Shown in pieces: positions 42,055 through 49,900 of a DNA stretch of 64,000 nucleotides (positions are counted from its first letter, which is position 1; each line of letters starts with the position of its first letter). Below the pieces are notes generated by a model. It was not told where the DNA came from. It was given only the letters and a program-made list of their open reading frames with translations, and did not search any database. This DNA comes from Conexibacter sp. CPCC 205762 (GTDB lineage Bacteria; Actinomycetota; Thermoleophilia; Solirubrobacterales; Solirubrobacteraceae), in assembly GCF_030646155.1 (NCBI RefSeq), contig NZ_JAUTDN010000027.1:1-64000 (forward strand), read 5' to 3'. A program made the position numbers and the translations under genes.

Positions 42055-43290
42055 TCAGCCCTCGTCCGTCGGGGCGTCCGGCAGGGGCTGGAAGTCGGTC
42101 AGCGCCTCGAATCTGCCGCCTCTGATGCCGACGATCAGCGCATCGCCTCTGACCGCGTGGTTCTCCTTCGTCCACTCGAGGTTGGAGACGTAGTCGTCGG
42201 AGTAGGTCAGGCCGGGCATCGCCTCGACGATCTGCTCGCGCGAGGGCTTGCCGCCGCCGGCCTCCTGCACCGCGCGTCTGATGACCTCCAGGCAGGCGGT
42301 CGCCGTGACCCAGCCGAGCATCACGATGCTGTCGGTCGCGTCCGCTCTCTGGCCGGACGTTCTGAGCGCGTCGCGGAACGTCTGCGCTCTGTCGGAGTCG
42401 CCGAGCGGGAACGGCGAGGCGAAGATGACGTTGTCGTCGATCGTGCCGCCGCTGAGCTCGACCATGCCGCGGTTGAGCGCCGGCCACAGCACGCCCCACT
42501 CGGGCTTGTAGCCGACCTTCGCCGAAGCGCGGATGACGCTGGCGACGATCGGGGCGGTGTTGTTGAGGACGACGAAGTCGGCGCCGGAGTCCTTCAGCTT
42601 CGCGGCGGTCGCGCTCTGGTCGGGCGCCTGCCCGTTGAACTTCACCTCGGCGACGGGCTCCAGCCCCATCTGCTCCAGCTGCCACTTCGTGCCGGCGAGC
42701 GTCGGGTTGCCGACGGCGTCGTCGGTGTAGGCGATCGCGACCTTTCTCTTGCCCATCTCCTCAACGGCGTACTTCGTGATGCCGGCGGCCAGCGACGGGT
42801 AGGTCGGCAGCGGCAGGAAGGCGTTGTCGTCGGTCAGCTCCGACGAGCCGGCCGCGGCGACGAGCGCGATTCTGCGCGCCTTCAGGTACGGCATGATCGA
42901 CACCGTCGTCGGCGAGCCGGCGACGCCGCACATCATCGAGACGTTGTCGCCCTCGACGAGCTGCCGCGCGACGCCGGGCGTGTTCGCCGGGTTGAGCTGG
43001 TCGTCCTTGACGACGAGCTTGACTCTGTTGCCGTCGATGCCGCCGGCTCTGTTGATCTCGTCGAGCTTGGCGTTCATGCCCTTGTACAGCTCGCCGAGCG
43101 ACGAGGCAGGACCCGAGAGCGGGCCCGTCGCGCCGATGACGATCTCGCCCTTCTCGCCGCCTCCGCCCGAGCCGCCGGTCGACGCGCCGCTGTCGTCGCT
43201 CGACCCGCAGCCCGCCGTGACCAGCAGCGCGCCGGTCGCCAACGCTGCGAAGACGCCGCGCGTCCGCCGCGCGAGGATCCTTGAGTCCAT
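42055..43290 (-). CDS. livJ: ABC transporter substrate-binding lipoprotein, LivJ-like
   Basis: A 411-aa periplasmic-binding-fold protein. The N-terminus has an Arg-rich region, a hydrophobic stretch and the lipobox LVTAGC, so it should be lipid-anchored outside the membrane. EIVIGATGPLSGPASSLGEL is the classical LivJ opening, followed by a Gly/Ser linker region. It captures the substrate for the LivHMGF importer. ATG 43290 was preferred to the frame extension to 43329, which lacks a family start. Many Arg codons are AGA, unlike the genes at 5-13 kb. Confidence 0.93.
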   Translation of the reverse strand: MDSRILARRTRGVFAALATGALLVTAGCGSSDDSGASTGGSGGGGEKGEIVIGATGPLSGPASSLGELYKGMNAKLDEINRAGGIDGNRVKLVVKDDQLNPANTPGVARQLVEGDNVSMMCGVAGSPTTVSIMPYLKARRIALVAAAGSSELTDDNAFLPLPTYPSLAAGITKYAVEEMGKRKVAIAYTDDAVGNPTLAGTKWQLEQMGLEPVAEVKFNGQAPDQSATAAKLKDSGADFVVLNNTAPIVASVIRASAKVGYKPEWGVLWPALNRGMVELSGGTIDDNVIFASPFPLGDSDRAQTFRDALRTSGQRADATDSIVMLGWVTATACLEVIRRAVQEAGGGKPSREQIVEAMPGLTYSDDYVSNLEWTKENHAVRGDALIVGIRGGRFEALTDFQPLPDAPTDEG

Positions 43291-43419
43291 CTCTCTCACT
43301 CCTCCGTCGCCGAGTGGGCCTCCGCCCACATGCCGCGACGACGTTCCCAGTGGCCCCCGCCTCGCCCAACCGGTGTTCGGGACTGACGGATGGCCTGGTT
43401 GGAAGGCGCGAGCCAGCCG

Positions 43420-43438
43420 CGCCCGCGCCCCGCGGGCG
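43420..43438. terminator. Hairpin after the thioesterase gene
   Basis: An 8-bp stem (CGCCCGCG with CGCGGGCG) and 3-nt loop lies directly beyond the thioesterase stop, between it and the livJ promoter region. It could end thioesterase transcription; there is no T run. Confidence 0.4.
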
Positions 43439-43440
43439 TC

Positions 43441-43872
43441 TCAGGCGGCGACGACGAGCGGCGCGAAGGCGGCGCGAACCGCCTCCGGCCACGGCGCTTT
43501 GCCGAGCTCGCGCGCGTCGACGCAGACGTGCCGCAGCGAGCATTCGGCGAGCAGCTCCTCGCTCCGGCGGATCGTGTGCCGCGTCGTCATCGACGAGCTG
43601 CTGAGCGCCACGACCTCGACCGTGATCGCGATCTCGTCGTCGAAGTGCGCCGGGCTGCGAAACCGCGCCGACGCCTCCGCGACGACGAACTCGAACCCCG
43701 CGGCGACGAACTCCTGGTACGGCCCCACCGTCGCCCGCCACAGCTCCGTGTGCGCGATGTCGAGCCAGGTGAAGTACTGCGCGTTGAACGCATGCCCCTG
43801 CATGTCGCACTCCGCGTAGCGGACTCTCAGCGTGTGGACGAACACGGTCGTCTGCGGGTCGTCGGCGGGCAT
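43441..43872 (-). CDS. Acyl-CoA thioesterase, 4-hydroxybenzoyl-CoA thioesterase-like hot-dog protein
   Basis: A 143-aa single hot-dog protein. The signature RVRYAECDMQGHAFNAQYFT contains the Asp and the G-H/N-x-x-Y pattern of 4HBT thioesterases. WLDIAHTELWRATVG and FRSPAHFDDEIAITVEVV follow. It would hydrolyse an acyl- or aroyl-CoA, either to release an end product or to relieve trapped CoA. It stands apart from the Liv operon by about 150 nt and is next to a tRNA gene. Confidence 0.9.
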   Translation of the reverse strand: MPADDPQTTVFVHTLRVRYAECDMQGHAFNAQYFTWLDIAHTELWRATVGPYQEFVAAGFEFVVAEASARFRSPAHFDDEIAITVEVVALSSSSMTTRHTIRRSEELLAECSLRHVCVDARELGKAPWPEAVRAAFAPLVVAA

Positions 43873-43956
43873 GCGGAAGATGATGGCCGATGCAGTCGTC
43901 GCACGACGTTCACCAAAGCCTTGGCTTCACCGGCGTGCGCCACCCCGAGAACGAGA

Positions 43957-43980
43957 AAAGCCCCGCTTTCGCGAGGCTTT
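43957..43980 (-). terminator. Rho-independent-like terminator of the tRNA-Arg gene
   Basis: On the minus strand the sequence reads AAAGCCTCGC, loop GAAA, GCGGGGCTTT, then TTCTC. The stem has ten pairs including one G-T wobble, with a stable GAAA tetraloop and a short T run. It lies 10 nt after the end of the tRNA. Confidence 0.75.
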
Positions 43981-43990
43981 CCGTCCGATA

Positions 43991-44064
<74 letters not shown>

Positions 44065-44078
44065 TTGCGGGACGGGGA

Positions 44079-44084
44079 ATGATA
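44079..44084 (-). promoter_or_regulatory. Candidate -10 box for tRNA-Arg
   Basis: TATCAT on the minus strand, 15-20 nt before the tRNA 5' end, fits a -10 element. No clear -35 box is seen. Confidence 0.4.
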
Positions 44085-44112
44085 GCCGGCCTGCTCGAAA
44101 CGTGACGGCTGG

Positions 44113-44145
44113 CCTCCTGGGGCCGCACGCGGCGGCCCCAGGAGG
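44113..44145. terminator. Long perfect hairpin downstream of the gene remnant
   Basis: A 14-bp perfect stem, CCTCCTGGGGCCGC with GCGGCCCCAGGAGG, surrounds a 5-nt loop. It lies 14 nt beyond the TAG at 44159-44161 on the minus strand, so it is likely the terminator of the secreted-protein gene whose remnant is there. It may also insulate the tRNA promoter. No T run is present. Confidence 0.55.
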
Positions 44146-44158
44146 TCTGCAGGTCAGC

Positions 44159-44400
44159 CTATGCGCAGGTGGACTGGTTGATCGCGACCCGATCGATGTA
44201 GCCGCTCGCCTGGCCGTTGCCGTGACCGTAGTAGGTCGTCGTCGTGCCATACGCGGCGATGTAGAAGTTCTGCGGCCAGCTCAGCCAGTAGTCGACGCCA
44301 CCGGGCACGAGGACTCTCCAGGATTGCCCGCCGTGGACCTGACAGGTCTCGCCCGGCGAGGCCGCGAACGCGCATATCGATGCTCCTCCGTCAAGTTGAT
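44159..44400 (-). pseudogene. C-terminal remnant of a secreted protein without a start codon
   Basis: A minus-strand frame that is open from the stop of the SGNH hydrolase gene to a TAG at 44159-44161 encodes a convincing protein end. It includes ETCQVHGGQSWRVLVPGG, VDYWLSWPQNFYIAAYGTTT and SGYIDRVAINQSTCA. Codons have G/C third bases and the sequence has a Cys pair and aromatic residues typical of an exported beta-sandwich. No ATG, GTG or TTG is present in frame. It therefore looks like a decayed gene, or a tail moved here. I do not recognise the family. Confidence 0.5.
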
Positions 44401-44476
44401 CGGTGAGCGCTGACGTGAGCTGGATGGTGCGGATCCGGCCGGCCGCGAGCGCGCGGGCCGGCCGGATCCGCGTACC

Positions 44477-46972
44477 TCACCAGGTCCAGGCGCCGTGCTG
44501 GGTCGTGCAGGCCGGGTTGCCGGCGGCTGCGGCGGTGCAGCGGGTGGCCTTGCGGTAGCGGCGGTCGACGAGCGTCTGGGCGCGCTCGCGGGCGGCGTCG
44601 ACGCGGTCGTCGTAGAGCGACTCGCGGGCGGCGGCGATCGTCATCCGGTCGAGGCCGACGCGGCGCGCCGGGAGCTTCGACTCGACGCGCAGCGCGACCG
44701 CGGCGTCGGCGCCGCTGCCGACGACCGCCGTGCCCGGCGCGGTCGCGGCCGCGAGCCGCCAGAGCGGGGCCGAGAGGTCGTCGGCGCCGACCGTGCGGAC
44801 GCCGGCGGCGACGCCGGGCTCGACGCTGCCGAGCCGCTCCTCGACCGCCGCGCACGACTCGCCGGCGGCCAAGGCGTCGCGCGCGGCGACGGCGCCGGCG
44901 GGGTCAGCCGCGTAGACGAGGCAGAGCGTGCGCTCCTCCGGCGAGATCGTCGCGCCGCGCCAGTCGCGCTTCACGTACGCCCGCGCCTGCGCGGCCGTCG
45001 GGAACGCCGGCCGGCCGACGAGCCGCTCGCCGACGCGCTCGCTCAGCAGCGCCGACACGGTCACGTAGCGGCGCTCGGCCGCGAGGCCTCTGCCGCCGTC
45101 GGCGAAGCCGCGCGCCCTGCGCGTCACCGCCGCGCCGGACGGCACCGCGATCCGCAGCCGTCGCGCCTCGGCGCGCACCTGCGCGCCGGTGATCAGCGAC
45201 TTCAGCGCCTCGGCAGCGGTCGTGCTCGACGGGCGACGGGCGTCGTCGCCGAGCAGGCGGCCCATCCGCCGCACCTGCGCGGCGGTGATCTTCGTCTCCC
45301 CCACGCGCGCGACGACCGTCGCGCCGCGGACCGCGCCGGCACGCTTGCGGGCCGCCGAGCCGACCGCGGAGGCGGCGGCCGTGGGAGCGGCGGAAGCCGT
45401 CGCCACCCGCGCGCCTCTGCCCGGGAATCTGTACTCCGCCGGGTTCAGCGCCGCATGCTGCACGCAGTACAGGCCGAGCAGCCCGCAGGCCTGCTCGGCG
45501 ACGTTCTTCGCCATCACCGCGTGGCCCGCGATCGACGGGTGGATGCCGGTGTCGTTCGGGAAGACCCACTTCTCGCTGTTCCACGTCTGGTGCGCGGTCC
45601 AGTCGTCGAGCGCGGCGGTGTCGACGAAGGCGATGCGGCTGTCGCGCCCCTCGCCCGGCCACTGCGCGCGCGCCCACGAGCGGGTCGAGTCGACCGCGTC
45701 GCGGATCGCGTCGTTGAGCAGACCGGAGACGTACAGCGCCTGGTCGAACTGCGACATGCCGTTGTCGCCCTTGTGCGAGATGCAGGCGCTCGTGTTGTCG
45801 CCGGCCGGGCCGTCGCTGAAGCTCATCTGCTGCCAGGTGCCGAAGGTCGACGGGCACGCCAGGTGGTAGCCGAGCACGAGCACGCGATCGCCCTGCGACA
45901 GCAGCGTGCGATAGACCGAGGTGAGGTGCTCGGCCTGCTTGTTGACGGCCCAGTCCTCCTCGAAGCAGCGCTTCAGTCTCGCCTTCCCGGCCTCCTCGTA
46001 GCCCCAGAACCAGCCTCTGGCGCCGGTGCACTTGGCGTAGTCGCCGGTCGTGTCGGCGAACCAGCTCATCGGCCAGGCGAAGTCGAACGAGAGGAAGTCG
46101 GCCAGCAGCTTGTTGGCGCCGAGCGTCATCACGACGAGCGAGTCGTCGATCTTCTTCGTCTCCCCGCTGAAGCCGCCGGGCGTGCTGTTCTTGTTGGTCG
46201 GGTCGTTGGCGATCGGGGTCGGGTCCCAGTGCGCCGGGCGCGCGCCCGAGACGCCCCAGTTGCGGACCGTCGGCGGGTTCTGGAAGCCGGCCGCGCGCGA
46301 GGCTCTGCGCAGCCACGAGTCGAACTGCCCTGGGTAGGAGACGCCGGCGTTCGTCGCGCCCACCGCGCCCTCCTTCGTCCACGGCAGGCCCTTGCCGCGG
46401 TTGTTGGAGCAGGCGTTGTCCGGCAGCTTCGGGTACTCGGCCTCCTGGTTGCAGTCCTTCAGCGACAGCCACGAGTTCTGCACCGGCGTGTTGAGGCTGG
46501 TGCAGACGTCGCTGATGCCGCAGTAGCCGAAGGCGGCGGTGACCGAGTCGCCGATCGCGATCGCGTTCGGGCCGGGGAGCCAGCCTCTGATGTCGACCAG
46601 CACCCGCTGGCTGCCCTTGACGCTGTCGGACTCGAACTCGATCGCGACCGTCCGCTCTCTGTCGTCACGCGGCTTGAAGCGGACGAAGCGCGCCGTCGTC
46701 GACGACCATGAGTCGACGTCGCCGTCGGCCCACGCGAGCCGCGCGCGGATCGACGCGCCCTGCGGGAAGCAGGGGCGCGGGACCGGGATCGACGCCGCCT
46801 TGTTGCGCTCGATCGTCAGCCGCATCGCGGCGCCGCCGGCCCAGCCGGGCTGGTCGCAGGCGAACGGCGAGCTGGAGGCGGCGCTCGCCCCGGCCGCGCC
46901 CGCACCCGCCGCGACGCCGAACGCCGCGATCGTCGCGGCGCCGATCAGCGCCGTCATCGTCCGTGTTCTCAC
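44477..46972 (-). CDS. Exported SGNH/GDSL hydrolase with a SurA/parvulin-like C-terminal region
   Basis: An 831-aa protein. An N-terminal signal peptide (through about residue 32, AGASAAS) implies export. The SGNH core has Ser143 in AIAIGDSVTAAFGY, an oxyanion Asn in VMTLGANKLLADF, and the Asp/His pair in PNDTGIHPSIAGHAV. This family hydrolyses esters such as lipids or acylated sugars. Beyond about residue 540 the protein switches to VVARVGETKITAAQVRRMGR and LKSLITGAQVRAEARRLRIA. That resembles the N-terminal part of SurA/PpiC-type chaperones, including an EERTLCLVY strand. The fusion is unusual. The next gene upstream on the same strand is the 1,896-aa secreted protein, 12 nt away. Confidence 0.82.
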   Translation of the reverse strand: MRTRTMTALIGAATIAAFGVAAGAGAAGASAASSSPFACDQPGWAGGAAMRLTIERNKAASIPVPRPCFPQGASIRARLAWADGDVDSWSSTTARFVRFKPRDDRERTVAIEFESDSVKGSQRVLVDIRGWLPGPNAIAIGDSVTAAFGYCGISDVCTSLNTPVQNSWLSLKDCNQEAEYPKLPDNACSNNRGKGLPWTKEGAVGATNAGVSYPGQFDSWLRRASRAAGFQNPPTVRNWGVSGARPAHWDPTPIANDPTNKNSTPGGFSGETKKIDDSLVVMTLGANKLLADFLSFDFAWPMSWFADTTGDYAKCTGARGWFWGYEEAGKARLKRCFEEDWAVNKQAEHLTSVYRTLLSQGDRVLVLGYHLACPSTFGTWQQMSFSDGPAGDNTSACISHKGDNGMSQFDQALYVSGLLNDAIRDAVDSTRSWARAQWPGEGRDSRIAFVDTAALDDWTAHQTWNSEKWVFPNDTGIHPSIAGHAVMAKNVAEQACGLLGLYCVQHAALNPAEYRFPGRGARVATASAAPTAAASAVGSAARKRAGAVRGATVVARVGETKITAAQVRRMGRLLGDDARRPSSTTAAEALKSLITGAQVRAEARRLRIAVPSGAAVTRRARGFADGGRGLAAERRYVTVSALLSERVGERLVGRPAFPTAAQARAYVKRDWRGATISPEERTLCLVYAADPAGAVAARDALAAGESCAAVEERLGSVEPGVAAGVRTVGADDLSAPLWRLAAATAPGTAVVGSGADAAVALRVESKLPARRVGLDRMTIAAARESLYDDRVDAARERAQTLVDRRYRKATRCTAAAAGNPACTTQHGAWTW

Positions 46973-46984
46973 TGCTTCGTCCTC

Positions 46985-49900
46985 TCAGGCGCGCGCGGCG
47001 GTCAGCGCTCTGCGCGACTCGGCGGTGCGGTTGGGGTTCAGGTCCAGCTCGATCGCGATCGGCAGGCCGGCCGCGATCAGCGCCGCCTCCTGCTCGGGCG
47101 CGGCGTTCCAGCGCAGCTTGCGGCCGCCGTTCTCGACGACCAGCAGGCCGGGCTGCTCCAGCGCGCGGGCGACCGTCTCGCCCGCGTCCGGGATCCGCGC
47201 CAGGTCGGCGCTGACGTACGCCGCCGCCGGCAGGTTGCCGCCCGGCAGCGGGGTCGCTCGCGTGCGCGGCAGCTCGCCGTCGAAGGCGACGCCGTTGAAC
47301 GTCAGCATGAACGCCTTCGCCGCTCTCGGCAGCCCCGCGCGGGCGGTCGCGACCAGCGGCAGCGTCACCGTCACCTCGTTGCGAGCCGGGTCGAGGATCG
47401 CCCCGGCCGGGATCGCGCCGCCCTTCGCGGGCGCGAACACGGTCCGTCTGACGGCGGCGCCGGCGCTCGCGCGCGTCTCGAACGCGATCCGCTCGGCGCG
47501 CGCGACGTGGACGCGATCGTCGGCACCGGCCTGCGGCGCCGTCTCGGTCGCCGGCGCCGGGCTGGAACGCCAGGCGTCGGAGCCCCAGCTGACCGGGATG
47601 CCGATGAACGAGCCCTCGAACTTGCCGTTGCCGGGGTTGAAGTTGACGTTGACGCCGTCAGCGCACTTCTTCCACCACAGCATCGAGACGCAGCCGCCGG
47701 CGCGCGCCGAGCCGTTGCGGACCCAGAAGTTGAGCCCGTTCAGCCCGACCCGCAGCGACGAGCGCAGCTCGCCCTGCATGTAGACGGAGGCGACGTAGAC
47801 GCCGACCTCGCTGCGCGGGACGACGAAGTCGAAGTCCCACTGCTGCGGCAGCGACAGATTCAGCGTCTTGTCGTAGGAGAGCGGGCCGAGGCGCATCGCG
47901 CTGCACAGCCGCAGCATCAGCTCCTTGCCGCCTCTCTCCTCCGCCAGGCGCGAGATCGAGCAGTCGTTCGGGTTGCCGTCGAGCCGCACGCCGTCGGGCG
48001 CGTAGGCGAACAGCGCGCCGGCGCGCATCCCCAGCGGGCCGACCGTCGCGCTGTACTGGAACGCGCCCGCGGCGGTCTTGACCGAGCCGTCGCCGTAGGA
48101 CAGCAGCAGGCCGGCCTCGGCGCCCATGATGCGCGTGCGCGCGTCGACCTGGGCGCTGCGCGCCGTCCACGAGCCCTTCTCCTTCGCGAACTCGAGCTTC
48201 GCGAGGACGGCGCCCTCGGCGAAGGTCGTGCCGGCGAAGCGCAGTCTGCCGCTGCCTCTCAGGGCCGCGCTGATCGCGTTGTCGTTGGCGTTGAAGCGGC
48301 CCTCGACGTCGATCGTCGACTCGCCCGCGTCGAGGCCGCCGGAGAAGGCGACGTCGATGTGGCGGTTGGCGCCGCCGGTGTCGATGTCGAGGTCGAGCGC
48401 GGTGCGGCGGAAGGAGACCGGGCCGGCGTCGAAGGCGCCGACGCGGACCGTTCCTCTGACCGCGAAGTCGGCCGTGCCGTGCTTGCGCATCGCGGCCGCG
48501 AAGGTGACCGGCGTCGGGCCGACCTGGCCGTCGAAGCCGAGCGCGAAGCCCGGGTCGATCTTGTAGCCGGGCTTGCCCGGCGCCGGGTTGCCGATCGTGC
48601 AGCCGGTCGGGGCGACGACGATCTGCGCCCAGTTGGCCGCCAGCGGCCCCAGCTTCAGGATCGGCTGCGGGTTGCCGGGGCCGCCGAGCACGGCCGGCAG
48701 CTGGCCGACCTCCAGCTCCAGGCAGGCGTTCGTCTGCGAGACGCTGAAGGCGACCTTCGCGGGCGTCCGCTTGGGCATCCCGAGCGAGTCGCTCCAGCCG
48801 TCGGGCAGCGTCGCGTCGGCGGCGATGCCGAAGCTCGTGTCGACGCCGACCGAGGCCGACACCAGCAGTCTGTGGACGTCGAGCCCCTGCTGGCCGAAGG
48901 CGTTCTCGACCGTGCCGTTCTTCAGCGCCGGGTCGCTGACGTCGACGCCGGCGCTGAGGCTGACGCTCGGCGCGCCCAGCTCGACGCCGGCCGCGACGAA
49001 CAGCGGCGTGCGCGAGGCGGCGACGCCTCTGTCGGCGTTCGCCGGCGTCTCCAGCGCGCCCTTGGCGGCCATCTCCAGCCGCAGGCTCGTGCCGGCGCTG
49101 TAGTCGAACGACAGTTCGACGGCGGTGAGCCCCAGGCGCGTGTCCTCGGGCCGCTCGCCGATCAGGTTGACCGGTCTCGCGAAGCTGAACAGCGCCGCGC
49201 CGGAGAGGCCGTAGCCGCCGTCGCCGCGGGTCAGCGCGAGCGACAGGTCGGCCTTGCCGCCGAGGACTCTGCCGACGCCCTCCGGCAGGCGATCCTCCGG
49301 CAGGTTCAGCACGCCGGAGAGGCGCACGTCGCCGGCGCCCAGTCTGATCGTCTTGCCGGCGACGACGACGTCGGCCGCCTTCGAGGCGTAGGCGAAGCGG
49401 ACCTGGTCGACGAGCGGCGCTCTGCCCTCGCCGGCCGGCAGGCCGTCGGGCGTGAAGCTGCCGAACGAGCCGGTGATGCAGTAGCCGGAGCGGGCGAACT
49501 CGCCGTCGGCCGTGAACGGCTCGCCGAGCAGCCTGCCGCGGGCGCTGACGCCGAACGACAGCTCCTGGTCGGACTCCAGCGTGGCGGGCGCGTCCTCTGC
49601 AGGCGCGGGCGCGTCGTCGGCGGCGCTCTCGGCGGCGCCGGCCGGCTTGCACCACTGCGGGCCGTCGGTCGTCAGCGTGAGGCGGACGTCGGTCAGGCGC
49701 AGGTCGTCGGGGCCGAAGCCGGCGAGCTGCGCGCCGCCCTCGAATCTGACCGCGAAGGTCGACAGGTTGACGGCGGCGATGCCGTACCACGGCACGACCT
49801 GGCCGGCGACGTGCGCGTCGCCCGTCACCTCCATTGCGAGCCGCACCTGTCTGGTGCTGCAGCCGGTCTCCTCGCTCGTGCAGGCGTTCGTGATCGCGCC

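Noticed and set aside
44154-44375. 73-aa minus-strand ORF starting with ATG near the remnant
   Set aside because: It is frame-shifted relative to the coding-like remnant and its translation is Arg-rich without features.
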